Shown: positions 32,594 through 41,704 of the stretch, one piece after another | How the letters are laid out: each line of letters begins with the position of its first letter | Numbering within the stretch: the first letter of the stretch is position 1 | Source: Streptomyces sp. CB02009 | GTDB taxonomy: Bacteria; Actinomycetota; Actinomycetes; Streptomycetales; Streptomycetaceae | NCBI RefSeq assembly: GCF_001905825.1 | Contig: NZ_LIVV01000004.1 | Span: forward strand, 248,001-312,000 | Direction of reading: 5' to 3' | Length of the DNA stretch: 64,000 nt | The notes under the pieces: generated by a model | The model's database searches: none | Seen by the model: only the letters and a program-made list of their open reading frames with translations | What the model was told of the DNA's origin: nothing | Translations under genes and position numbers: made by a program

Positions 32594-35500
32594 TCCTCGT
32601 CGGAGGAGCCCTCGAGGTCGCCCTCGGTCTCCAGGAACACCTGGCGCAGCGCGGCCAGGGTCTCCGCGTCCGGCTTCTCCCACATGCCGCGCGACTCGGC
32701 CTCCAGGAGGCGCTCCGCGATGCCGTGCAGGGCCCAGGGGTTGGCCTCCTTCAGGAAGGCCTGGTTCTCCGGGTCGAGGACGTACTCCTGGGTGAGCTTG
32801 TCGTACATCCAGTCGGCGACGACACCGGTCGTGGCGTCGTACCCGAAGAGGTAGTCGACGGTCGCCGCCAGCTCGAACGCGCCCTTGTAGCCGTGGCGGC
32901 GCATCGCCTCGATCCAGCGCGGGTTGACCACGCGGGCGCGGAAGACCCGAGAGGTCTCCTCGACGAGCGTCCGGGTGCGGACGGTCTCGGGGCGGGTCGA
33001 GTCGCCGATGTACGCCTCGGGGGCGGTGCCCTTGAGCGCGCGGACGGTCGCCACCATGCCGCCGTGGTACTGGAAGTAGTCGTCGGAGTCGGCGATGTCG
33101 TGCTCGCGGGTGTCGGTGTTCTTCGCGGCCACCGCGATCCGCTTGTACGCCGTCTCCATCTCCGCGCGCGCCGGGCGGCCTTCGAGCCCGCGCCCGTACG
33201 CGTAACCGCCCCACACCGTGTACACCTCGGCCAGGTCGGCGTCGGTGCGCCAGTCGCGGGAGTCGATCAGCTGGAGGATGCCCGCGCCGTACGTGCCCGG
33301 CCGGGAGCCGAAGATACGGGTGGTGGCGCGCCGCTCGTCGCCGTGCTCGGCGAGGTCGGCCTGCGCGTGCGCCCGGACGTGGTTGTCCTCCGCGGACTCG
33401 CCCTCCAGGCCCGCGACGAGCCGGACGGCGTCGTCGAGGAGGCCGATGACGTGCGGGAACGCGTCCCGGAAGAAGCCCGAGATGCGCAGGGTGACGTCGA
33501 CGCGGGGGCGGCCGAGCTCGGCGAGCGGGATCGGCTCCAGGCCGTTCACCCGGCGCGAGGCCTCGTCCCACAGCGGGCGGACGCCCAGCAGGGCGAGGGC
33601 CTCGGCGACGTCGTCGCCGGCGGTGCGCATCGCGCTGGTGCCCCACAGGGAGAGGCCCACGGACGTCGGCCAGGCGCCCTTGTCGGTGCGGTAGCGCTGC
33701 AGGAGCGAGTCGGCGAGCGCCTGGCCGGTCTCCCAGGCCAGCCGGGACGGCACGGCCTTCGGGTCGACGGAGTAGAAGTTCCGGCCGGTCGGGAGGACGT
33801 TGACCAGGCCGCGCAGCGGCGAACCGGACGGGCCGGCCGGGACGAAGCCGCCGTTCAGGGCGTGCACGGCGTGGCCGAGCTCGTCGGTGGTGGCGGCCAG
33901 GCGCGGCACGACCTGCTCGCAGGCGAAGCGGAGCACGGCGTGCACCTCGGCGCCGTACGCGGCGGCGACCGCCGGCACCGCGTCCACGGACCAGTCCGCC
34001 GCCTCCATCGCCTCGACCAGTTCGCGGGCCTTCGCCTCCGCCTCGTCGGCGGTGGTGCGGGTCGCGGCGGACTCGTCGAGGCCGAGGGCCTCGCGCAGAC
34101 CGGGCAGGGCCTGCGTGCCGCCCCAGATCTGGCGGGCGCGCAGGATGGAGAGGACCAGGTTGACCCGGGCCTCGCCCTGCGGGGCGCCGCCGAGGACGTG
34201 CAGGCCGTCGCGGATCTGGGCGTCCTTGACCTCGCACAGCCAGCCGTCGACGTGCAGCAGGAAGTCGTCGAAGCCGTCGTCCTCGGGACGCTGCTCGAGA
34301 CCCAGGTCGTGGTCGAGCTTGGCCGCCTGGATCAGCGTCCAGATCTGGGCGCGGATCGCGGGCAGCTTCGCCGGGTCCATGGAGGAGATCTGCGCGTACT
34401 CGTCGAGCAGCTGCTCCAGGCGCGCGATGTCGCCGTAGGAGTCGGCGCGGGCCATCGGCGGCACCAGGTGGTCGACCAGGGTCGCGTGGACGCGCCGCTT
34501 GGCCTGGGTGCCCTCGCCCGGGTCGTTGACGAGGAACGGGTAGATGAGCGGGATGTCGCCGAGCGCGGCGTCGGGGCCGCAGGCGGCGGACAGGCCGGCG
34601 TTCTTGCCGGGCAGCCACTCCAGGTTGCCGTGCTTGCCGAGGTGCACCATGGCGTCGGCGCCGAAGCCGCCGTCCTCGGCGCGGGCGGCGATCCAGCGGT
34701 AGGCGGCCAGGTAGTGGTGGGACGGCGGGAGATCGGGGTCGTGGTAGATCGCGATCGGGTTCTCGCCGAAGCCGCGCGGCGGCTGGATGAGGACCAGCAG
34801 GTTCCCGCGGCGCAGCGCGGCGAGGACGATGTCGCCCTCCGGGTTGCGCGACCGGTCGAGGAACATCTCGCCGGGCGCCGGGCCCCAGTGCTCCTCGACG
34901 TGCGTCCGCAGCTCCTCGGGGAGGGTCGCGTACCAGCGCTTGTAGTCGGCGGCCGGGATGCGGACCGGGTTCTTGGCGAGCTGCTCCTCCGTCAGCCAGT
35001 CCTGGTCGTGGCCGCCGGCCTCGATGAGGGCGTAGATCAGCTCGTCGCCGTCGCCGGAGACCACGCCGGGGAGGTCGGCCTCGGGGCCGAAGTCGTATCC
35101 CTCGGCGATCAGCCGGCGCAGCAGCGAGACGGCGGAGGCGGGGGTGTCGAGGCCGACGGCGTTGCCGATGCGGGAGTGCTTCGTCGGGTACGCGGAGAGG
35201 ACGAGCGCCAGCCTCTTCTCGGCGTTCGGGATGTGCCGGAGGCGGGCGTGCCGGACGGCGATCCCGGCGACGCGGGCCGCGCGCTCGGCGTCGGCGACGT
35301 ACGCGGGCAGCCCGTCCTCGTCGATCTCCTTGAACGAGAACGGCACGGTGATGAGCCGGCCGTCGAACTCGGGGACGGCGACCTGGCTGGCGGAGTCCAG
35401 CGGGGAGAGGCCCTCGTCGTTCTCCTCCCAGGCGGCGCGCGAACCGGTCAGGCACAGGGCCTGCAGGATCGGCACGTCGAGCGCGGCCAGCGCGCCCGCG

Positions 35501-36201
35501 TCCCAGGCCTCCTCGTCGCCGCCGGCCTGCGCCTCCGCGGGCTTGGTGCCGCCCGCCGCGAGGACGGTGGTGACGATCGCGTCGGCGGTACGGAGGGAGT
35601 CGAGCAGCTCCGGCTCGGGGGCGCGCAGCGAGGCCACGTACAGCGGCAGGGCCCGGGCGCCGGCGTCCTCGATCGCCCCGCACAGCGCGTCGACGAAGCC
35701 GGTGTTCCCGCTCATGTGGTGGGCGCGGTAGTAGAGCACGGCGATGGTAGGGCCGGTGGTGGTGCGGGCGGTGCGCTCCAGCGGGCCCCAGGTGGGGGCG
35801 GCCGCCGGGGACTCGAAGCCGTGCCCGGTGAGCAGGACGGTGTCGGAGAGGAAGCGGGCCAGCTGCTCCAGGTTCGCGGGGCCGCCGTGCGCGAGGTAGG
35901 CGTGCGCCTCGGTGGCGACGCCGACGGGAACGGTGGACGCCTCCATCAGCTGCGCGTCGGGGGCCTGTTCGCCGCTGAGGACGACCACCGGCTTGCCGGC
36001 GGCGCGCACCGCGTCGAGGCCCTCCTCCCAGGAACGGAGGCCGCCGAGGAGCCGTACGACGACGAGCTCGGCCTCGGCGAGGAGGCCGGTGAGGTCGGCC
36101 AGGGGGAGCCGGGAGGGGTTGGCGAAGCGGTACTCCACCGGGCCGCCGGCCGCGCGGGCGCTGAGCAGGTCGGTGTCGGAGTGCGACAGCAGCAGAAGCA
36201 T
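32590..36201 (-). CDS. cobN: Aerobic cobaltochelatase large subunit CobN
   Basis: 1203 residues, the usual length for CobN. It belongs to the CobN/magnesium-chelatase H family and inserts cobalt into hydrogenobyrinic acid a,c-diamide together with CobS/CobT or ChlI/ChlD-like subunits, which are not in this window. Recognisable stretches: VLYYRAHHMSGNTGFVDALC (substrate domain), LVLSAYPTKHSRIGNAVGLDTP, and NPRWIEAMRRHGYKGAFELAATVDYLFGYDATT near the end. A cobalamin riboswitch precedes it, so it should be shut off when B12 is plentiful. Divergent from cobG. Confidence 0.97.
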   Translation of the reverse strand: MLLLLSHSDTDLLSARAAGGPVEYRFANPSRLPLADLTGLLAEAELVVVRLLGGLRSWEEGLDAVRAAGKPVVVLSGEQAPDAQLMEASTVPVGVATEAHAYLAHGGPANLEQLARFLSDTVLLTGHGFESPAAAPTWGPLERTARTTTGPTIAVLYYRAHHMSGNTGFVDALCGAIEDAGARALPLYVASLRAPEPELLDSLRTADAIVTTVLAAGGTKPAEAQAGGDEEAWDAGALAALDVPILQALCLTGSRAAWEENDEGLSPLDSASQVAVPEFDGRLITVPFSFKEIDEDGLPAYVADAERAARVAGIAVRHARLRHIPNAEKRLALVLSAYPTKHSRIGNAVGLDTPASAVSLLRRLIAEGYDFGPEADLPGVVSGDGDELIYALIEAGGHDQDWLTEEQLAKNPVRIPAADYKRWYATLPEELRTHVEEHWGPAPGEMFLDRSRNPEGDIVLAALRRGNLLVLIQPPRGFGENPIAIYHDPDLPPSHHYLAAYRWIAARAEDGGFGADAMVHLGKHGNLEWLPGKNAGLSAACGPDAALGDIPLIYPFLVNDPGEGTQAKRRVHATLVDHLVPPMARADSYGDIARLEQLLDEYAQISSMDPAKLPAIRAQIWTLIQAAKLDHDLGLEQRPEDDGFDDFLLHVDGWLCEVKDAQIRDGLHVLGGAPQGEARVNLVLSILRARQIWGGTQALPGLREALGLDESAATRTTADEAEAKARELVEAMEAADWSVDAVPAVAAAYGAEVHAVLRFACEQVVPRLAATTDELGHAVHALNGGFVPAGPSGSPLRGLVNVLPTGRNFYSVDPKAVPSRLAWETGQALADSLLQRYRTDKGAWPTSVGLSLWGTSAMRTAGDDVAEALALLGVRPLWDEASRRVNGLEPIPLAELGRPRVDVTLRISGFFRDAFPHVIGLLDDAVRLVAGLEGESAEDNHVRAHAQADLAEHGDERRATTRIFGSRPGTYGAGILQLIDSRDWRTDADLAEVYTVWGGYAYGRGLEGRPARAEMETAYKRIAVAAKNTDTREHDIADSDDYFQYHGGMVATVRALKGTAPEAYIGDSTRPETVRTRTLVEETSRVFRARVVNPRWIEAMRRHGYKGAFELAATVDYLFGYDATTGVVADWMYDKLTQEYVLDPENQAFLKEANPWALHGIAERLLEAESRGMWEKPDAETLAALRQVFLETEGDLEGSSDED

Positions 36202-36227
36202 GGCGAGCGCAGGCCTTCCTCGGGGTT

Positions 36228-36382
36228 GTCCGCGCCCCGGGTGGTCAGATGGACGGCGGGAGTTCCTGACTCACCTGCCCGGGGCGTGCAGACGCACAGC
36301 CCGGGCCGGCTCACAGTGGCGGGACCGCGCCGGATTCTCACCGGGCTTCCTCCCCGGGGTCCTGGGACCCCATGCCGTCTGC
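36228..36382 (-). promoter_or_regulatory. Cobalamin riboswitch upstream of cobN
   Basis: The minus strand shows the conserved core of the cobalamin aptamer: GTGAGAATCCGG, GGTCCCGCCACTGTGAGCC (36309-36327 region), and a B12-box-like GAGTCAGGAACTCC (36258-36271). The closing P1 stem joins 36375-36382 with 36246-36256. CGCCCCGGG inside the aptamer (plus-strand 36278-36286) is perfectly complementary to the downstream stretch at 36233-36241, a likely kissing or expression-platform pairing close to the cobN start. Confidence 0.93.
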
Positions 36383-36466
36383 ATAGTAGATCGTGCGGTC
36401 GACGGGCCGGGGGGAGCCGGGGAGTCGACCGGATCACACTCGGTGGTCGGCCGGATCCCCGTCGGT

Positions 36467-37780
36467 ATGCTCGCCGCCATGCCGCCCACCCCGCCCCCGA
36501 CGCCCGAACCGGGCGAACGTCACATACGGGACCGAGGCGACGCGTGCCCCGGGGCGCTGCGCCTGCACTCCGCCGACGACGGTCGCCTCGCCCGACTCCG
36601 CCTGCCCGGAGGCCGTTTGACGTCTCGTCAGGTCGAGATCCTGGCGGACGCGACGGAGAACCTGGGCGACGGGCGGCTCAGCATCACCTCGCGCGGCAAC
36701 GCCGAGCTGCGCGGTCTCGCCGACGACTGCGGGGCCGAGCTGGCGGCGCTCCTCGACGAGGCGGGCCTGCTGCCCTCCCCCACCCACGAACGCGTCCGCA
36801 ACATCGTCGCCTCCCCCGCCTCCGGCCTCGACGGACTCGGCACCGCCGACGTGCAGTTGTGGGCCCGCGAGCTGGACACCCACCTGCGCTCCGCACCCTG
36901 GGCGGCGGCGCTCTCCGGCCGGTTCCTCTTCGTCCTCGACGACGGACGCGGTGACGTCGCCGGGCTCGGCGGGGATGTGACCTTGGTCGCAGTGGGCGGC
37001 GGCGAGGCCGAGCTGCACGTCGGCGGACGGGCCGTCCGGCTCGCGAGCTCCGACGCGCCGAGCGCGGCCCTGGCGGTGGCGGGCGGGTTCCTGGCCGCGG
37101 CGCGCAAGGCAGGAACCGGGGCCTGGCGGGTCCGGGAACTCCCCGAGGAGTACGCGGTGGACATGGCGGAGTCCGGGGTGACGGCGCGACCCGTGGCCGC
37201 ACCGGAACTCCCCCAGGGCCCGCCGCCCGCCCCCGGCGTCCTCGGACCCGGCGCCCTCTCCGTGCTCGCCCCGCTCGGCCGGCTCACCGCCGCCCAGCTG
37301 CGGGCGCTGCTCCCCGCCGAGGAGGTCCGGCTCACGCCCTGGCGCGGGGTCGTCGTGGCCGGGACGGACCCCGGCCGGCTGCCGCTGCTCGACGCGGCCG
37401 GGCTGATCACCCGCCCCGACTCCCCCTGGGCCGGAGTCACCGCCTGCACCGGGCGGCCCGGCTGCGCCAAGTCCCTCGCCGACGTCCGCGCCGACGCCGC
37501 CCCCGGGTGCCCGGGGCACCCCGGACACCCCGGACACCTGGGAGACCCGGGGCAGCCCGAGCACTCCCGACGCCCGGGGCACCCCGGCCCCGCCGAGCGC
37601 CGCCCCGCCGCCCCGCTCCTCCCCGTGCACTTCTCCGGGTGCGAGCGCCGCTGCGGACACCCGCACGGCGCCTGGACCGACGTCCTCGCCACCGTCGGCG
37701 GCGACTACCTGGTGGACGGCGTCCCCACCCCCCGTACCGCCCTGCCCGAAGCCGTGACCGCGGCCCGCACGACGAGATGA
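36467..37780 (+). CDS. cobG: Precorrin-3B synthase
   Basis: 437 residues from ATG 36467 (ATG 36479 is equally possible; no strong site for either). CobG oxidises precorrin-3A to precorrin-3B using O2, a [4Fe-4S] cluster and siroheme-like chemistry. Sulfite/nitrite reductase-like half-domains are visible: RLTSRQVEILADATENLGDGRLSITSRGNAELRG, and the cluster cysteines in CTGRPGCAKSLADVR and FSGCERRCGHPHGAW. Between the two Cys pairs lies an unusual Gly-His-Pro-rich insert (37501-37590). First gene of cobG-cobH-cobIJ; cobH overlaps it by 4 nt. Confidence 0.93.
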   Translation: MLAAMPPTPPPTPEPGERHIRDRGDACPGALRLHSADDGRLARLRLPGGRLTSRQVEILADATENLGDGRLSITSRGNAELRGLADDCGAELAALLDEAGLLPSPTHERVRNIVASPASGLDGLGTADVQLWARELDTHLRSAPWAAALSGRFLFVLDDGRGDVAGLGGDVTLVAVGGGEAELHVGGRAVRLASSDAPSAALAVAGGFLAAARKAGTGAWRVRELPEEYAVDMAESGVTARPVAAPELPQGPPPAPGVLGPGALSVLAPLGRLTAAQLRALLPAEEVRLTPWRGVVVAGTDPGRLPLLDAAGLITRPDSPWAGVTACTGRPGCAKSLADVRADAAPGCPGHPGHPGHLGDPGQPEHSRRPGHPGPAERRPAAPLLPVHFSGCERRCGHPHGAWTDVLATVGGDYLVDGVPTPRTALPEAVTAARTTR

Positions 37781-38430
37781 GCGAGAGCAACAGGATGTTC
37801 GACTACGAGAAGGACGGGGCGGAGATCTACCGCCAGTCCTTTGCCACGATCCGCGCCGAGGCGGATCTGGCGGGCCTGCCCGCCGACGTCGCCCAGGTGG
37901 CGGTCCGGATGATCCACGCCTGCGGCATGACCGACCTCGTACGCGACATCGCCTGGTCGCCGCGGGTCGTCACGAACGCCCGCGCCGCCCTCCGGGCCGG
38001 CGCTCCGATCCTCTGCGACGCGCAGATGGTCGCGAGCGGGGTCACCCGTCGCCGGCTGCCCGCCGACAACGAGGTGGTCTGCACCCTCTCGGACCCGTCC
38101 GTGCCGGGCCTCGCCGCCGAACTCGGCACCACCCGCTCCGCCGCCGCCCTCGAACTGTGGCGGGACCGCCTCGAAGGCTCCGTCGTCGCCATCGGCAACG
38201 CGCCGACCGCGCTCTTCCACCTCCTGCAGATGGTCGCGGACGGGGCCGGAAGGCCCGCCGCCGTCCTCGGCATACCCGTCGGCTTCATCGGAGCCGCCGA
38301 GTCCAAGGACGCCCTGGCCGCGCAGGACCTGGGCCTCGACTACCTCGTCGTACGGGGCCGGCGCGGCGGCAGCGCCATGACGGCCGCCGCGATCAACGCG
38401 ATCGCCCACGAAGCGGAGATTCAGAAGTGA
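37777..38430 (+). CDS. cobH: Precorrin-8X methylmutase
   Basis: 217 residues starting MSESNRMFDYEKDGAEIYRQSF. CobH/CbiC moves a methyl group from C-11 to C-12 of precorrin-8X to give hydrogenobyrinic acid. The catalytic-histidine region RMIHACGMTDLV, DAQMVASGVTRRRLP, and AIGNAPTALFHLL are family hallmarks. The ATG overlaps the cobG stop (ATGA), and the next gene overlaps its own stop (GTGA), so the three are translationally coupled. Confidence 0.95.
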   Translation: MSESNRMFDYEKDGAEIYRQSFATIRAEADLAGLPADVAQVAVRMIHACGMTDLVRDIAWSPRVVTNARAALRAGAPILCDAQMVASGVTRRRLPADNEVVCTLSDPSVPGLAAELGTTRSAAALELWRDRLEGSVVAIGNAPTALFHLLQMVADGAGRPAAVLGIPVGFIGAAESKDALAAQDLGLDYLVVRGRRGGSAMTAAAINAIAHEAEIQK

Positions 38431-39911
38431 CCGGCAAGCTGTACGGCGTGGGGCTCGGCCCCGGCGACCCGAACCTGATGACGGTGGCCGCGGTGAAGGC
38501 CATCGCCGCCGCCGACGTGATCGCGTACCACTCGGCCCGCCACGGCCGGTCCATCGCGCGCTCGATCGCCGCGGAGCACCTCCGCGAGGACCACATCGAG
38601 GAGCGGCTGATGTACCCGCTCACGGTGGAGACCACGGACCACCCGGGCGGCTACCGGGGCGCCCTGAACGACTTCTACGAGGAGGCCGCGGCCCGCCTCG
38701 CCGCGCACCTCGACGCCGGCCGCACCGTCGCCGTCCTCGCCGAGGGCGACCCGCTGTTCTACGGCTCGTACCAGCACATGCACAAGCGGCTCGCTGACCG
38801 CTACGACACGACCGTCATCCCCGGTGTCACCTCGGTGTCCGCCGCCGCCGCCCGGCTCGGCGAGCCGCTGTGCGAGGCGGAGGAGGTCCTCACGATCATC
38901 CCCGGCACGCTGCCGGAGGACGAGCTGACGGCCCGGCTCGCGGGCACCGACTCGGCGGTCGTGATGAAGCTCGGCCGCACCTTCCCCACCGTGAAGCGGG
39001 CCCTGGAGCGGGCCGGCCGGCTCGACGACGCCCGGTACGTGGAGCGGGCGTTCATGGCCGGCGAGCGGACCGGGGACCTCGTGGACGTCGACCCCGGTTC
39101 CGTCCCGTACTTCTCCGTCGCCGTGCTGCCCTCCCGCATCGACCGCGAACCCGCCGTGCGCGAGCGGGGCGAGGTCGTCGTCGTCGGCACCGGCCCGGCC
39201 GGCGCGCCCTGGCTCACCCCCGAGTCGCGCGGCGCGCTCGTCAACGCCGACGTCCTCGTCGGCTACACCACCTACCTGGACCGGGTGCCGGTGCTGCGCC
39301 CCGGGCAGATCCGGCACGGCTCGGACAACAAGGTGGAGTCCGAGCGCGCCGAGTTCGCCCTCGACCTGGCCCGCCGCGGCCACCGGGTCGCGGTCGTCTC
39401 CGGCGGCGACCCGGGCGTCTTCGCGATGGCCACGGCCGTCCTGGAGGTCGCCTGCGAGCCGGAGTACGCGGACGTGCCCGTACGGGTCCTGCCGGGGGTG
39501 ACCGCCGCCAACGCGGCCGCCGCCGCCGCGGGCGCCCCGCTCGGCCACGACTACGCGACGATCTCGCTCTCCGACCGGCTCAAGCCCTGGGACGTCATCG
39601 AGGCGCGGCTGCGTGCCGCGGCCGCCGCCGATCTGGTCCTCGCGCTCTACAACCCGGGCTCGAAGTCCCGTACCCACCAGGTGGCCGCCGCCCGCGACCT
39701 CCTGCTCGAACTCCGGTCGCCCGAGACCCCGGTGGTCGTCGCCCGCGACGTCGGCGGCCCCGAGCAGTCGGTCCGCGTGGTGACCCTGAAGACCCTGGAG
39801 CCGTCCGAGGTCGACATGCGCACCCTGCTGCTCGTCGGCTCCTCGCAGACGCGGGCGGTCGAGCGGGCCGACGGCCGGACGATCGCGTGGACGCCGCGCC
39901 GCTACGGGTAG
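38427..39911 (+). CDS. cobIJ: Fused precorrin-2 C20- and precorrin-3B C17-methyltransferase
   Basis: 494 residues from GTG at 38427. Two SAM-dependent tetrapyrrole methyltransferase domains are fused: CobI (residues 1-240: YGVGLGPGDPNLMTVAA, LAEGDPLFYGSYQHMH) and CobJ (about 245-494: VVVVGTGPAGAPWLTPES, VSGGDPGVFAMA, LYNPGSKSRTHQV). They carry out two successive ring methylations of the aerobic pathway, with the second also contracting the ring. The fusion is common in actinobacteria. Last gene of the cobGH-IJ operon. Confidence 0.95.
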   Translation: MTGKLYGVGLGPGDPNLMTVAAVKAIAAADVIAYHSARHGRSIARSIAAEHLREDHIEERLMYPLTVETTDHPGGYRGALNDFYEEAAARLAAHLDAGRTVAVLAEGDPLFYGSYQHMHKRLADRYDTTVIPGVTSVSAAAARLGEPLCEAEEVLTIIPGTLPEDELTARLAGTDSAVVMKLGRTFPTVKRALERAGRLDDARYVERAFMAGERTGDLVDVDPGSVPYFSVAVLPSRIDREPAVRERGEVVVVGTGPAGAPWLTPESRGALVNADVLVGYTTYLDRVPVLRPGQIRHGSDNKVESERAEFALDLARRGHRVAVVSGGDPGVFAMATAVLEVACEPEYADVPVRVLPGVTAANAAAAAAGAPLGHDYATISLSDRLKPWDVIEARLRAAAAADLVLALYNPGSKSRTHQVAAARDLLLELRSPETPVVVARDVGGPEQSVRVVTLKTLEPSEVDMRTLLLVGSSQTRAVERADGRTIAWTPRRYG

Positions 39912-39924
39912 GACGCGGCGGTCC

Positions 39925-41508
39925 CTACTGCCGGGTGAAGGTGCCGAGACCCGTCTCGTCCAGGTACTCGACGCGGACGGTCCTGCCGTCGGGGGAGAAC
40001 GTCACGCCGGTGGGGCCGACGGCGTTCTCCCCGCGCGTCGGGAAGCTGAACGTGTCGCCGTCGTAGTGCGTGAGCCGGTACGACTGGGGCTCCGGCCCCA
40101 GCCGCAGGACCAGACCGCCGTTCTCCTCCACCACCGTCAGACGGCCGTAGTAGTCGCTGCTGTACGTGCCGGTGTAGGCGCTGTTCGCCCGCGCGGGCGT
40201 CGCGTCCGCCGGCGTCCTCGCGAAGTCGGTGTCCGAGCGGCCGGCCTCCGCCTCCTGCTCGTACAGGGCGTTGACCAGCGGCAGCCAGTCCCTGCTCGGC
40301 TTCCCCTCCTGCGCGGTGTCGAAGAAGTCGAGGGCGACGGTGTCGGCGACGCCGACCGGGGCGCCGTTGGTGAGGACGACGATGCCGAGCTGCTCGCCCG
40401 GCAGCATCGTGACGTTGGTGTGCGCGCCGAGCGCGAACGCGCCGGTGTGGGAGAGGCGGAGCCGGCCCTCGTCGTCGTACGACACGTTCCAGCCGAGGCC
40501 GTAGAAGCCGGTCCGCGCGGCGGGGGCCCGGGCCGGGACGGCCACGGCCTCGGGGTGGTGGGTGAGGTCGAGGGCGTCCTCGGCGACGATCCGCTTCCCG
40601 TCGAGCGTGCCGTTGGCGAGCTGCAGCCGCAGCCAGACCGCCATGTCGCGGGCCGAGGAGCTGACGCCGCCGGCGGGGGACTGGGCGTCCGGGTCGCGGA
40701 CGAACCGGGCCTTCCAGGTCCCGTCGGGCTGCTTGACGTGCCCGTGGGCCCGGTCGGGGTTCGAGACGAAGTCCTGGAAGCTGGAGCTGGTGTCGTTCAT
40801 GCCGGCGGGCTTGTAGAGGGTGTCGTCGGCGAGCTTCTCCCAGGACACGCCCTTCTCGGCGGCGACGGCCTCGGCGGCCGCCGTCAGACCGAAGTTGGTG
40901 TAGGCGTAGCTGGCGCGGAACGGCGCGAGGGGCTCGTACCGCAGGTGGGACAGGATGTACTCCTGGTCGTAGCCGAGGTCTTCCAGCAGGTCGCCCGCGT
41001 GGTCGGGCAGGCCGCTGCGGTGCGAGAACAGGTCGGCCACGGTCACGTGGTCGGTCACCCACGGGTCCTTCAGCCGGAACTCGGGGAGTTCGGGGCCGAC
41101 CGGCTTCTGCCAGCCGTCCACGCCGACCGCTCCGGAGACGACGGTGGAGGCGATCGGCTTCGACACGGACGCCAGTTGGAAGACGGTGTCGGCGTCGACC
41201 TGGCCCTCCTTGCCGACCTCGCGCACGCCGTACCCCTTGAGGTGGACGACCTCGCCCTTGTAGACGACGGCGACGGAGACCCCGGGCACCCCGGTCTTCC
41301 TCATCAGCGCCGCGACGCCGGGGTCGAGCCGGGCGACGGCCCGGTCGACGTCCGCCCGGTCGAGCAGGGGCGGCGGCTGGGCCGGGGGAGGCTCGGGTGT
41401 GGGGGTGGGGGTCGGCGTCGGCGTCGGCGAGGGGGCGGTGCCGGCGAGGGAGCCCAAGCCGAGCACGGCCGCGACCCCCGCTGTGACCAGCCATCGGACG
41501 GTAACCAC
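39925..41508 (-). CDS. Secreted serine hydrolase (beta-lactamase family)
   Basis: About 527 residues from a GTG at 41508 (MVTVRWLVTAGVAAVLGLG signal peptide). A Thr-Pro repeat linker (TPTPTPTPTP) precedes a class-C beta-lactamase/DD-peptidase domain with the three motifs SVSK (active Ser), YTN (Y-x-N) and HTG. A C-terminal beta-rich domain (~410-527) resembles DUF3471. It could hydrolyse peptides, esters or beta-lactams outside the cell. It has no obvious connection to cobalamin genes around it. Confidence 0.85.
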   Translation of the reverse strand: MVTVRWLVTAGVAAVLGLGSLAGTAPSPTPTPTPTPTPEPPPAQPPPLLDRADVDRAVARLDPGVAALMRKTGVPGVSVAVVYKGEVVHLKGYGVREVGKEGQVDADTVFQLASVSKPIASTVVSGAVGVDGWQKPVGPELPEFRLKDPWVTDHVTVADLFSHRSGLPDHAGDLLEDLGYDQEYILSHLRYEPLAPFRASYAYTNFGLTAAAEAVAAEKGVSWEKLADDTLYKPAGMNDTSSSFQDFVSNPDRAHGHVKQPDGTWKARFVRDPDAQSPAGGVSSSARDMAVWLRLQLANGTLDGKRIVAEDALDLTHHPEAVAVPARAPAARTGFYGLGWNVSYDDEGRLRLSHTGAFALGAHTNVTMLPGEQLGIVVLTNGAPVGVADTVALDFFDTAQEGKPSRDWLPLVNALYEQEAEAGRSDTDFARTPADATPARANSAYTGTYSSDYYGRLTVVEENGGLVLRLGPEPQSYRLTHYDGDTFSFPTRGENAVGPTGVTFSPDGRTVRVEYLDETGLGTFTRQ

Positions 41509-41704
41509 GCTTCCATTGAACGCCCCGGGGAAGCCGCTGTCGCGCCGGGCGGACCGGGGCCGGCAATCCGCTGGTCCAGCGCCTGAACCGGCCGGTAGAG
41601 TCCGCATCCGGCGGTGCCCCCGGCCCCACCCGGACCGCCCGGCTCCCCCACGAGTCCGCACCCCGTCGCCTGTTCCCCGTAGGTCCGGAAAGGGCCCTTT
41701 CTCT

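Noticed and set aside
30950..35683. 1577-residue minus-strand frame covering the ABC-F and cobN genes
   Set aside because: Composition is Arg/Gly/Pro junk in a frame offset from cobN, and it is antisense to the ABC-F gene. The real genes are well supported.
31783..36954. 1723-residue plus-strand frame opposite cobN
   Set aside because: An antisense shadow of cobN with no recognisable domain. Such huge open frames are common opposite GC-rich genes.
37501..37590. Repetitive stretch in cobG as a frameshift or assembly error
   Set aside because: The frame continues cleanly into the second cluster motif, so it was kept as a real insertion.
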